Of a stretch of 5,983 nucleotides of DNA, positions 1 through 5,983 are shown in pieces; within the stretch, counting starts at the first letter, position 1; each line of letters starts with the position of its first letter. This stretch comes from an uncultured bacterium. Its GTDB lineage: Bacteria; Bdellovibrionota_C; UBA2361; SZUA-149; CALKYB01. The DNA lies in the NCBI GenBank assembly GCA_938003565.1, contig CALKYB010000235.1, positions 1-5,983 of the forward strand, read 5' to 3'. The notes beneath the pieces are model-generated. The model saw only the letters and a program-made list of their open reading frames with translations. It did no database searches and was not told the DNA's origin. The translations under genes and the position numbers were made by a program.

Positions 1-3000
1 GCTGCAATCCAGTTGAAGCTTGAGACGCGTCCACTAGAGGTGATAGCTGATCCTCCCACAAACTCACTCCTGTTCCATCAACGATTGTACTAGTATCTCG
101 ATCGGCCCGGTACCAAAAAAGAACCTGATCCCCAACTCCTCCAGGACCGTAATCATCATCTTCAATGGTATAGTCATGACTATCGCGGACTACCGAATCG
201 CTATCTACATCAACTATCTGCACAGCCGGATTGATTGGAGTGTCCAATGTAATCTCAAGGATTTCATCCAACTCGACGGTTCCATCATTAAGAATTGTTA
301 AGTCGAGTGGCACAGCTGTACCAATGGTTCCATCATAGACTCCCGAAGGAATCACAGTAGTTCCAATTTGATAGTCCGAACCCTCAACCGCAAGAGAGGA
401 ACTAACACTAAAACTAACTGTAAGGTTTCCAGAAATAGTCCCATCAACCAAAAGAAGAGGAATATTCCCACCCAGAGCCTCTAAGTCTCCTCCAACGCTG
501 GTATTTAGCTCTAGAGAAACATCGTCATAGTGAAAAGCAACTGTAAGGTAGTTAACGCCACTAGGGACACTAACTCCATTAAATACGCCATTCATACTAC
601 TTGCGAGAACCACTGAACCGCTGGTAAAATCCCCGTCAGAATCGGATATCAAGTAGTAAGATTTTCCTGGCGACAAAGCTGGAAGACCATCTATTTTAAG
701 ATTTACACTGCTAGAGAAAGAAGTATTCTCAAATTTCCATTCTCTCTCAATTCTCGAGCTATAAACTACAAGATCGATATCACTAGTCTGAGCAGTTGAA
801 GTAGAGCCTCCATCGTGCCCCCAGACTAAATAGGAGCCATCTGCTATAGATGTTCTGGTCGAACTATTTGGAGAAATAAAGTCACTATCCGTAGCCCCTG
901 TCAGCATAGAAGTCGGATTTACTGACTTGGAAACTCTTTGATCCAAACTACTAATACTATCAAATCCCAGCCCTGCTACATCTTGCCAATCAGCTATTTG
1001 GTCCCCAGCGGCTCCCCCATTTCCACCATCATCTAAAGCGAAAACACTAGCAGTTCCACTGTCTTCATAGAACCCTTGACTACCGTCTAGAGTAACTCCG
1101 TATTTTAGGGCAAGGTAACTTTCTATTCGACGTCGATCAGAGGCACTAAAGGAATTATTATCGTAAACAATTACTTCAGAAATATCTCCTTCATAGTAAA
1201 CGTTGTTCGCGGCAGAGTTAAAACTAGAGGCTTCTGATCCATCACCAATATAACCAAATCGCGTAGTGTTGTCCTCTAAGGCCACACCCAGAGGCTCCCT
1301 GTCTGCCGCATAAACCTCAGCACCATCAAAACGCATGATCGTCTCATCAGCCAAAGTGTTATCATAAATAAAACCAGCGATATGAGGAAATCCATCACTA
1401 GCATTTGTATTAATAGAGTTATCACGGATATCTGTGAGTCCCCGATAATTCAAACTCAGATTTACACCAGCAGCATTGACGTTGTACCATTCCGATCGAT
1501 CAAAATCGATAAAAGCCCAGCTTCCACTCAAATCGGTTTTGTATGCAACATAAATTCCGACCTGATCCAAACTGGAAGAACTATCATAAAACTTATCCAA
1601 AATCGGCATGCGATCGCTGCTACCATTAAAACTAAGTGTTGGGTTAAAGTTGTTTGTAGTTGTAGTGGCTACTTGAAGATTAGGCTGCATAGTGACATCG
1701 ACCTGAAGTGCATCATAATTATTTGCACTTTGATCAGTCCAGAGATGGACATCATCTCCATCGCCAGCCAAAACTGAACCAGAGTCATTCCAGACCTGAG
1801 AATCAGCTTTAAACCAGAGCTCAAGACCCTGAGAAACTCCGCCCGGAGTCATATTTATGATAACAAAAGTAGTCAAAGAGAGCGGGGCAGATAAATTACC
1901 ACAAGCATCAGTTATGGAAATTTGACAAGTGCTATAAGTCCCAACTGGAAGAGGCCCGCCCAGGCCATCACTATCCAAAACTATTGAATTGCTACCAACC
2001 GCAGCATTTGTAGTAATAGAGTTACAGGCTCCAACAAAACTCGCCGTACCCGCTTCACTACTAGAGTACTCCCATATCGGATTTTGAAGAGCCCTCGGCG
2101 TCAAGACTGCCGTTATTTCAGACAACACCGGAGCGGTAGTATCTATGACTATATCAAAACTATCCCCTAAGTTATCTGGTGAAGCTGGAATAGTAGATCC
2201 CGACTGAACATTTCCTAGCGAATCAAGTACATTCTCAGAAGAGATAGAGCCAACACTAAGATCAAGGCTATCCTCTCCAGATCCTGTGGAGCCAACTGTG
2301 TAAACTCCTGAAACAGTATCACCACTCACACTAGCTAAGGTCACCGAAGCACCATTGCTAAGAACTAATGTCAGAGTAGATCCTGCCCCTAAAGCAGAAT
2401 CATATGTAGCGACGATAGACACGGTGAAACCAGGTCCATATTTCCCATCACTGCTAGTTGAAGAAAATGATAAAAGCTCGGGCTCTATTGCATCGATCTC
2501 AAAACTTGATATTGCCAAAGGCAGTGATATGTTGCCGTAGAGGTCTGTCACCACCAAGCTACACGATCCAAACACCCCACTACCCAGAGCACCGCCAGCT
2601 CCATCCGAACCCAAATTTTTGGAATTACTACCAGTAACAACGGCATTATTGCTCGTATCGCAGCCCCCAGAAAAGCTACTAACTCCTGGTTCATCACTCG
2701 AAAACACATAAGGGGGATTAACGTTGTTTCCTGGTGTTGGAACCGGGGTGACTTCAGCGATAAGTGGCGCGGTCACATCCACAACAATGTCAGAGCTGTC
2801 GGCTATATTATTTGGCGCTGATGGCAATGAGGATGTTGTTGTTACCGCAGCGGTTGCCAAGCTAATGGCATTCTCACTATCAATAGAGCTAACCGTCAAA
2901 TCTAAGCTATCCTCTCCACTCCCGGTAGTGCCAACTGTATACTGACCGGAAATAGTAGATCCAGATATGCTAGTAAGTATAAGGCTCACTCCATTACTCA

Positions 3001-4357
3001 AAGTAACCTCTATGCTACTTCCAGCTGCAAGAGCTTCACCGTAGTTCGCAACAATATTAATACTCGAACCTGGTCCATATGTTGAGTCAGAAGTAGAAGA
3101 TGTAAAAGATAAAAGAATAGGACCACTGTTGCCAAAATAGTGCGAATCGTCAGAATTACTTGCCTGAACGTTCTCTGTGGAATTCAACGGGGAAGAACCC
3201 GAGAATGTTCCTGTATTAACATACTGACCAGCGAAAGCAGAACCACTCGCCTCATAGACCCAGACTTCGCCCGCGTCTAACTCACCATCTGAGTCTAAAT
3301 CCCCTGAGATCAAGTTTGAAATAGTGCCCAAGTCACTATCAAGCAAACTAGATGTAAGCAGTGCAGTATCCCCCGTATTGCTAACGGAGTACTCCCAGGT
3401 CACAGAATCACCGACTAAAATTACATCTCCTGGCGGAAGATCTGAATCTAAACCGTTAGTTGTTTTTTCAACTTCTAAATCTGGATTAAATTCTACAGCG
3501 GCCACAGCCCAAGGCCTGTTTGGGGCAGTGTTGCCAAGCGCTATAGGAGCACAACTATTGTCTGGCATCGAATATGAGTTATCATTTTGATAATCACTGA
3601 AGTAAAGAGTTCCATTCAAATGGTCAATTCCAGTCAACCAACCACCGAAATTACAAAAGTTCAGGTTAAGTGCACCCCCATCAAGATCCGACGTACTAAT
3701 TCTATCTAGCGTAGAGTTAGTCCACCACATTTGATTCCCAGCAATATCTAACGCTAAGCCATAAGGTCGTCCCGTATTATCAACAACAATCTGCGCCGGG
3801 GCATTGGCAAGAACACAACCCGCATCCATTTCAACTCTCCAAATCCCACTACCGATTACTCCGTAGTAAACAAAGTTTGTTGATGGGTTGTACTCGACGT
3901 CGGTTATCCCCCCGGGCGCTGTAAGCAACGTTGTCAGACTGCCTGTTCCATCCAAATTTCCACAGCGAAGTTCCCGACTGCTCCAGTGTCCAACAAAAAT
4001 TCTTTCGTCAGCCAAATCAATATCAAGTCCGTATGGATTCCCAGTGGTATTATGTAAAACTACTGCTGAACTTCCATCCAACCTAGATCGGTAAATTTCA
4101 TTATCTGTAAAAGCTGTCCAGTAGGTATAGGCACCACTTTTATCCACCTCCACATCAATAACCCCACTTCCAGAACTACTAAGCGTCGTGAGATTCGAAG
4201 CATCCAAATCGCTATTAAAGAGCCTGTTACCTGGATATTCTCCGTGGTAAAGCTTGGTAGTTTGAGCACTTAAAGATGTAGTAAAACCAAATATAACTAT
4301 TAAAATCTGAGCAACTAAGAAGCCAGACCAACTAAAATCTTGGTTCGCTGGCCGCAT
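1..4357 (-). CDS. Giant modular secreted protein (YWTD propeller, TIGR01451-like, tandem Ig-like cassettes, LamG, Calx-beta); 3' end beyond window
   Basis: I translated the frame codon by codon: 1452 residues, no stop, still open at the left edge. Residues 1-31 are a signal peptide (hydrophobic 13-25, likely cleavage after LSA, before Q32). Residues 35-275 hold six ~42-residue blades with aromatic cores near 37, 79, 121, 164, 211 and 252, each ending in an LDG-like turn. This matches a six-bladed YWTD propeller, with four Cys (132, 181, 235, 269). Residues 290-390 resemble TIGR01451/DUF11 (LEVEKTT; DLDSDGELDAGEVW). Residues 412-836 are two tandem cassettes. Residues 842-1066 are LamG-like (LELWFKAD, LWTDQS, SFNGSSD). 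Residues 1067-1270 are the region that usually follows it (SYLALKYGVTLDG, YLVWGHDGG, EREWKFEN). Residues 1288-1402 are Calx-beta (EGSDY, DGTVELDEILEITL, TIEDDD). A second LamG-like module starts at 1410. Inferred role: cell-surface adhesin or glycan/substrate binder, probably calcium-stabilised; no catalytic residues are seen. The only in-frame ATG near the 5' end is 4355-4357, with purine-rich AGAAG 3 nt upstream. Upstream GTG codons (4391-4393, 4388-4390) are alternatives. The gene follows the 281-residue gene and is probably translated from the same mRNA. Confidence 0.9.
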   Translation of the reverse strand, partial: MRPANQDFSWSGFLVAQILIVIFGFTTSLSAQTTKLYHGEYPGNRLFNSDLDASNLTTLSSSGSGVIDVEVDKSGAYTYWTAFTDNEIYRSRLDGSSAVVLHNTTGNPYGLDIDLADERIFVGHWSSRELRCGNLDGTGSLTTLLTAPGGITDVEYNPSTNFVYYGVIGSGIWRVEMDAGCVLANAPAQIVVDNTGRPYGLALDIAGNQMWWTNSTLDRISTSDLDGGALNLNFCNFGGWLTGIDHLNGTLYFSDYQNDNSYSMPDNSCAPIALGNTAPNRPWAVAAVEFNPDLEVEKTTNGLDSDLPPGDVILVGDSVTWEYSVSNTGDTALLTSSLLDSDLGTISNLISGDLDSDGELDAGEVWVYEASGSAFAGQYVNTGTFSGSSPLNSTENVQASNSDDSHYFGNSGPILLSFTSSTSDSTYGPGSSINIVANYGEALAAGSSIEVTLSNGVSLILTSISGSTISGQYTVGTTGSGEDSLDLTVSSIDSENAISLATAAVTTTSSLPSAPNNIADSSDIVVDVTAPLIAEVTPVPTPGNNVNPPYVFSSDEPGVSSFSGGCDTSNNAVVTGSNSKNLGSDGAGGALGSGVFGSCSLVVTDLYGNISLPLAISSFEIDAIEPELLSFSSTSSDGKYGPGFTVSIVATYDSALGAGSTLTLVLSNGASVTLASVSGDTVSGVYTVGSTGSGEDSLDLSVGSISSENVLDSLGNVQSGSTIPASPDNLGDSFDIVIDTTAPVLSEITAVLTPRALQNPIWEYSSSEAGTASFVGACNSITTNAAVGSNSIVLDSDGLGGPLPVGTYSTCQISITDACGNLSAPLSLTTFVIINMTPGGVSQGLELWFKADSQVWNDSGSVLAGDGDDVHLWTDQSANNYDALQVDVTMQPNLQVATTTTNNFNPTLSFNGSSDRMPILDKFYDSSSSLDQVGIYVAYKTDLSGSWAFIDFDRSEWYNVNAAGVNLSLNYRGLTDIRDNSINTNASDGFPHIAGFIYDNTLADETIMRFDGAEVYAADREPLGVALEDNTTRFGYIGDGSEASSFNSAANNVYYEGDISEVIVYDNNSFSASDRRRIESYLALKYGVTLDGSQGFYEDSGTASVFALDDGGNGGAAGDQIADWQDVAGLGFDSISSLDQRVSKSVNPTSMLTGATDSDFISPNSSTRTSIADGSYLVWGHDGGSTSTAQTSDIDLVVYSSRIEREWKFENTSFSSSVNLKIDGLPALSPGKSYYLISDSDGDFTSGSVVLASSMNGVFNGVSVPSGVNYLTVAFHYDDVSLELNTSVGGDLEALGGNIPLLLVDGTISGNLTVSFSVSSSLAVEGSDYQIGTTVIPSGVYDGTIGTAVPLDLTILNDGTVELDEILEITLDTPINPAVQIVDVDSDSVVRDSHDYTIEDDDYGPGGVGDQVLFWYRADRDTSTIVDGTGVSLWEDQLSPLVDASQASTGLQ
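1850..3124 (-). repeat. Two tandem ~212-residue cassettes within the giant protein
   Basis: Unit A spans 2489-3124 (residues 412-623) and unit B spans 1850-2485 (residues 625-836). The offset is 212-213 residues throughout. Each unit begins LLSF.S, then YGPG, LSNG, SGSGEDSLDL-type strands, and ends in an Ig-like half introduced by D(V/T)TAP. That half carries two equivalent cysteines (566/599 in A, 778/811 in B), which probably form a disulfide. Unit B has an extra Cys819 (DACGN) where A has DLYGN. Some nucleotide identity remains: gctatcctctcca occurs at 2268-2280 and again at 2909-2921. Most codons have diverged, so the duplication is old and under protein-level selection. From memory, similar paired cassettes occur in large surface proteins of many environmental bacteria. 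Their likely role is as a rigid stalk or spacer. Confidence 0.85.
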
Positions 4358-4386
4358 GCTCTTCTGACTATTTATAAATATATCTA

Positions 4387-5232
4387 TCACCACAACCTAA
4401 TTCCTATTTTAACAATAGCTTGAATCAGGTCCCCAGCTAAGTGGTTAAGTTCTATGCGTCCAATCGCTACACCCCTCGTACTGGAAACTCCAGAGATTGG
4501 AGTAATATCGTATTCCACAGCGGCTCTATTCAAAAAGTCAGGTACAAAAGGGTAATCAGTTTGATAACGGAGGTGAATTATTGATTCGTCATCAGCTGCA
4601 GCTGATCCATCTGATGAATTGAAACAGGGTACGACTTTTCTAAAGACCCACTCTCCATCCGCCATGGTAGTACCGTAAGGAACTGGCTCACCCCCAGCTC
4701 CTCCCCAGGTCCCGGTCAGTACGTAACCCGGGCTAACTACCGAAGCAGCATACCTAGCCTCCTCAACCACCCATCCATCAAGGGGCACTACATCTCCACC
4801 TGAGTATATTACTCTCTGGTTCCAACGCGAGTCGACCGCGGTATGAAAGAGAATCGCACCTCCGTCTGTGGAAAGGACAGTCCCATCTGGATTAACAACC
4901 CCACCATTAAATTCAATACCATACTTATTCAGAAAAAAACTGTAAGCGTCCTGCTGTCTTTGAGCTGCTTCGGCAGGAGTTCGGCCCAAAACACCCACAT
5001 CAAACGTACTTCCCGGCGGCAGTTCGTAAAAGATATCCATGGGATCAAACACCCCATCGGCATTCATAATAAAGAAGTTTCCAAGACCATTTGGAGTAGT
5101 TTGCCCATTTTCGTTGCAAACTACCTGTCCGGAGGCAGGATCGGATAGTAAAACAAGAACGCTAAAGGCTGCGATGAGAAGTGAGGGGGTTCGACCAACC
5201 CTAAAAAGGCCTTTTAATAAATTGCTCAACAA
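4387..5232 (-). CDS. Secreted protein of unknown function, 281 residues
   Basis: I do not recognise a family. Residues 1-35 are a signal peptide: basic start (K8, R11, R14), hydrophobic LLIAAFSVLVLL at 18-29, and likely cleavage after ASG, before Q36. The mature protein has only two cysteines (C39, C203), which may pair. It is rich in Gly, Asp and aromatics, with blocks such as GNFFIMNADG (51-60), AYSFFLNKYGIEFNGG (96-111), GTWGGAGGEPVPYG (174-187) and ADGEWVFRKVVPCF (191-204). This suggests a compact, mostly beta exported domain; no repeats, membrane segment after the signal, or enzyme motif is visible. The start is TTG: the frame has a stop at 5257-5259 and no ATG or GTG before the hydrophobic segment, while GGA lies 6 nt before the TTG at 5230-5232. 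A second TTG follows directly at 5227-5229. It ends at TGA next to the giant gene, implying co-expression and perhaps a partner role. The coding call is firm; function is unknown. Confidence 0.82.
   Translation of the reverse strand: MLSNLLKGLFRVGRTPSLLIAAFSVLVLLSDPASGQVVCNENGQTTPNGLGNFFIMNADGVFDPMDIFYELPPGSTFDVGVLGRTPAEAAQRQQDAYSFFLNKYGIEFNGGVVNPDGTVLSTDGGAILFHTAVDSRWNQRVIYSGGDVVPLDGWVVEEARYAASVVSPGYVLTGTWGGAGGEPVPYGTTMADGEWVFRKVVPCFNSSDGSAAADDESIIHLRYQTDYPFVPDFLNRAAVEYDITPISGVSSTRGVAIGRIELNHLAGDLIQAIVKIGIRLW
4388..4405 (-). promoter_or_regulatory. Ribosome binding site and GTG pair at the gene junction (alternative start of the giant gene)
   Basis: On the minus strand AGGA (4405-4402) lies 8 nt before a GTG (4393-4391), which is followed at once by a second GTG (4390-4388). 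The second GTG overlaps the TGA stop of the 281-residue gene as GTGA. Both GTGs are in frame with the giant protein and would add 11 or 12 residues to its signal-peptide N-region. This is a classic layout for translational coupling. The ATG at 4357 remains the simpler start because it gives a normal-length signal peptide. Confidence 0.35.
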
Positions 5233-5283
5233 GTATTTTCCAACTATTCTATGATGTTAACCCCGCCGGGATTAAAGAAATCC

Positions 5284-5289
5284 ACTATA
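5284..5289 (-). promoter_or_regulatory. Candidate -10 element for the two-gene unit
   Basis: On the minus strand the sequence ATTTATAGTGG contains TATAGT, one mismatch from TATAAT, about 52 bp before the TTG start of the 281-residue gene. The best hexamer at 17-bp spacing upstream is CTGGTA, a poor -35. The element sits inside an 11-bp sequence that recurs at 5649-5659, which either supports a shared signal or is chance. Tentative. Confidence 0.22.
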
Positions 5290-5590
5290 AATAACATCGA
5301 CCAAAATACCAGTCTACTTGAGGTGAGGAGAAGAAATTTCAGGATCAAATCAGTCTAAATCAAGACCAATTCGACCTAATAATCCCTAGTAAAACCTTCT
5401 AGAAACAGACAGCGTATGGAATTACAGTGGTTTAAGGAGGGTATTCTTAGATCCGCCAACTATTTGAAAAAATCAGCGGAATTTAGAGTAAATCAAGCGG
5501 GAACGGCAGAGAAAGCCTCTAAGTAACTTGTTGGAAACAGAACTGCCAAACCTCCCTCTGAGAAATCGGAAAAAGGGGAATAATGTCTTA

Positions 5591-5624
5591 AAAAATATAA
5601 GTATTTTTGAGGGGATCTCTCCCC
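5591..5624 (-). terminator. Possible weak terminator: two adjacent hairpins downstream of GH5
   Basis: Read on the minus strand, a short GC hairpin (GGGGA-GAGA-TCCCC, 5624-5611) is followed by an AT hairpin with a 7-bp stem (AAAAATA-CTTA-TATTTTT, 5608-5591) ending in a T-run. The position, about 90 bp after the GH5 stop and before the next gene, suits an end of transcription. The GC stem is only 5 bp and the T-run is separated from it by the second hairpin, so this is a tentative call. Confidence 0.3.
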
Positions 5625-5638
5625 CGTTGGGCTATGAA

Positions 5639-5700
5639 TATACTGAAACCACTATAAATTTCGGTTAAATATTGACCTCTCAGACTCAGGTTTCAGTATA
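5639..5700. repeat. Perfect 12-bp inverted repeat with 38-bp spacer
   Basis: tatactgaaacc (5639-5650) is the exact reverse complement of ggtttcagtata (5689-5700). Both flanking outward and inward positions are mismatched, so the match is exactly 12 bp. Nested inside is a smaller imperfect dyad, ggttaa-ata-ttgacc (5663-5677). The repeat begins 16 bp after the GH5 stop, so in that transcript it would form a stem capped by a structured loop. It could protect the mRNA 3' end, contribute to termination, or be an operator or element remnant. There is no T-run directly after it, so it is not a standard intrinsic terminator. Confidence 0.6.
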
Positions 5701-5716
5701 AACCAAGCTTCAAGAG

Positions 5717-5983
5717 CTAGTTTGAATCGAATACTTTCTTAATAAAACGACCTGTCTCACTAAGATTATTGGTATTAGTCCATCCAGAGTCTCTACTGCA
5801 AAAAGAAGAACTCTCCCAAACAGCGCTTGCTTCCGAAGTGTCAGAGAAGTTCCACATAGTCCAGCTAATTTTTTTACTCTTCATAACATCCACATACTCC
5901 TGGGCTCTCCAGAAGTTGTTCTGACCTCCGCCAGAGGCATGCTGTGTTCCCCACTCCGTAACAAATACCGGAATATGGTTTAC
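5717..5983 (-). CDS. Glycoside hydrolase family 5 (endoglucanase-like), C-terminal 88 residues; 5' part beyond window
   Basis: The last 88 codons of a gene entering from the right edge, ending in TAG. The fragment opens with IPVFVTEWGT, the GH5 strand-7 signature, in which the Glu of TEWG (codon 5954-5956) is the catalytic nucleophile of this retaining clan GH-A family. It continues with an ASGGG loop, a helix (FWRAQEYVDVMKSKK), and ISWTMWNFSD, the strand-8 segment with the substrate-stacking Trp. It closes with WTNTNNLSETGRFIKKV, the typical final helix. By family knowledge it cleaves internal beta-1,4 linkages, most likely in cellulose or a related beta-glucan or mannan, and is usually exported. 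The protein stops right at the end of the catalytic domain, so it has no C-terminal carbohydrate-binding module or sorting domain; any such module would be N-terminal and outside the window. The acid/base Glu is also outside. The subfamily resembles GH5_2-type cellulases, but substrate cannot be fixed from this piece. Confidence 0.88.
   Translation of the reverse strand, partial: VNHIPVFVTEWGTQHASGGGQNNFWRAQEYVDVMKSKKISWTMWNFSDTSEASAVWESSSFCSRDSGWTNTNNLSETGRFIKKVFDSN

Larger units (their letters stand above)
5233..5716. other. 484-bp intergenic region without a convincing gene
   Basis: This separates the GH5 stop from the start of the 281-residue gene. The part near the GH5 end (about 5590-5700) holds a long-range inverted repeat and two small adjacent hairpins, and would be the 3' region of the GH5 transcript. 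The part near 5282-5292 carries a possible -10 element for the downstream pair. The middle (about 5340-5580) shows nothing recognisable beyond a 36-codon plus-strand open frame at 5416-5526, which has no good ribosome binding site. No tRNA, known riboswitch or repeat array is seen. Confidence 0.7.

Noticed and set aside
353..505. Asp-rich loops in the giant protein as dockerin or EF-hand motifs
   Set aside because: The DLDSDGELDAGE segment fits the TIGR01451/DUF11-like domain, and the C-terminal Asp-rich strands fit Calx-beta; no paired dockerin repeat is present.
1382..1777. 131-codon plus-strand open frame
   Set aside because: It is wholly antisense to the LamG coding region of the giant protein, whose minus-strand frame is continuous and matches known domains; the plus product is low-complexity Ile/Ser-rich with no family resemblance.
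2355..4094. Several plus-strand open frames of 61-88 codons (2355-2540, 2724-2945, 3324-3590, 3888-4094)
   Set aside because: All lie opposite the verified giant coding sequence, and none has a recognisable domain.
4060..4269. 69-codon minus-strand frame
   Set aside because: It overlaps the propeller coding region in another frame; the giant protein's frame has the signal peptide and blade pattern.
4843..5254. Plus-strand frames opposite the 281-residue gene
   Set aside because: The minus-strand frame has a convincing signal peptide and full-length coding character; these are its shadows.
5434..5441. Strong Shine-Dalgarno-like AAGGAGGG on the plus strand
   Set aside because: No start codon lies at a usable distance downstream, and it falls inside the small 36-codon frame, so it serves no visible gene.
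5490..5520. Plus-strand resemblance to the c-di-GMP-I riboswitch segment (GGGA-ACG ... AAAGCC)
   Set aside because: The matching upstream half of the aptamer is missing, and no plus-strand gene follows for it to control.

Overview
The window holds three genes, all on the minus strand, and all look secreted. Read in the direction of transcription (right to left) they are: the 3' end of a glycoside hydrolase family 5 (GH5) endoglucanase-like enzyme (5983 to 5717); a 484-bp intergenic region; an unrecognised 281-residue secreted protein (5232 to 4387); and the first 1452 residues of a very large modular secreted protein that runs off the left edge (4357 to 1). The last two are almost certainly co-transcribed, with 29 bp or less between them.

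The giant protein fills about three quarters of the window. Its reading frame is open without a stop from a signal peptide to the window edge. Modules in order: signal peptide; a six-bladed YWTD-like (LDL-receptor class B) beta-propeller; a TIGR01451/DUF11-like repeat domain; two tandem ~212-residue cassettes, each a 'YGPG...SGEDSLDL' beta domain plus a two-cysteine Ig-like domain; a LamG-like (concanavalin-fold) domain with the conserved region that usually follows it in large bacterial surface proteins; a Calx-beta domain; and the start of a second LamG-like domain. There is no catalytic motif. The make-up is that of an adhesin or carbohydrate/surface-binding protein, and calcium binding is likely (Calx-beta plus many Asp-rich loops).

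The organism is probably a free-living, polysaccharide-degrading bacterium, perhaps aquatic. The genome is AT-leaning with a standard genetic code, and the modules are typical of environmental Gram-negative bacteria. Purine-rich Shine-Dalgarno-like sequences and a TTG start argue mildly against Bacteroidetes, but no marker gene is present and the phylum cannot be fixed.

A reasonable working picture is an exported cellulase followed by a surface-attachment or substrate-binding pair. The link between the GH5 gene and the other two rests only on shared strand and proximity. The 5233-5716 gap contains hairpins and repeats but no convincing gene. I see no RNA gene, mobile element, CRISPR array or defence system. 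The least explained parts are the 281-residue protein and the particular module combination in the giant protein.
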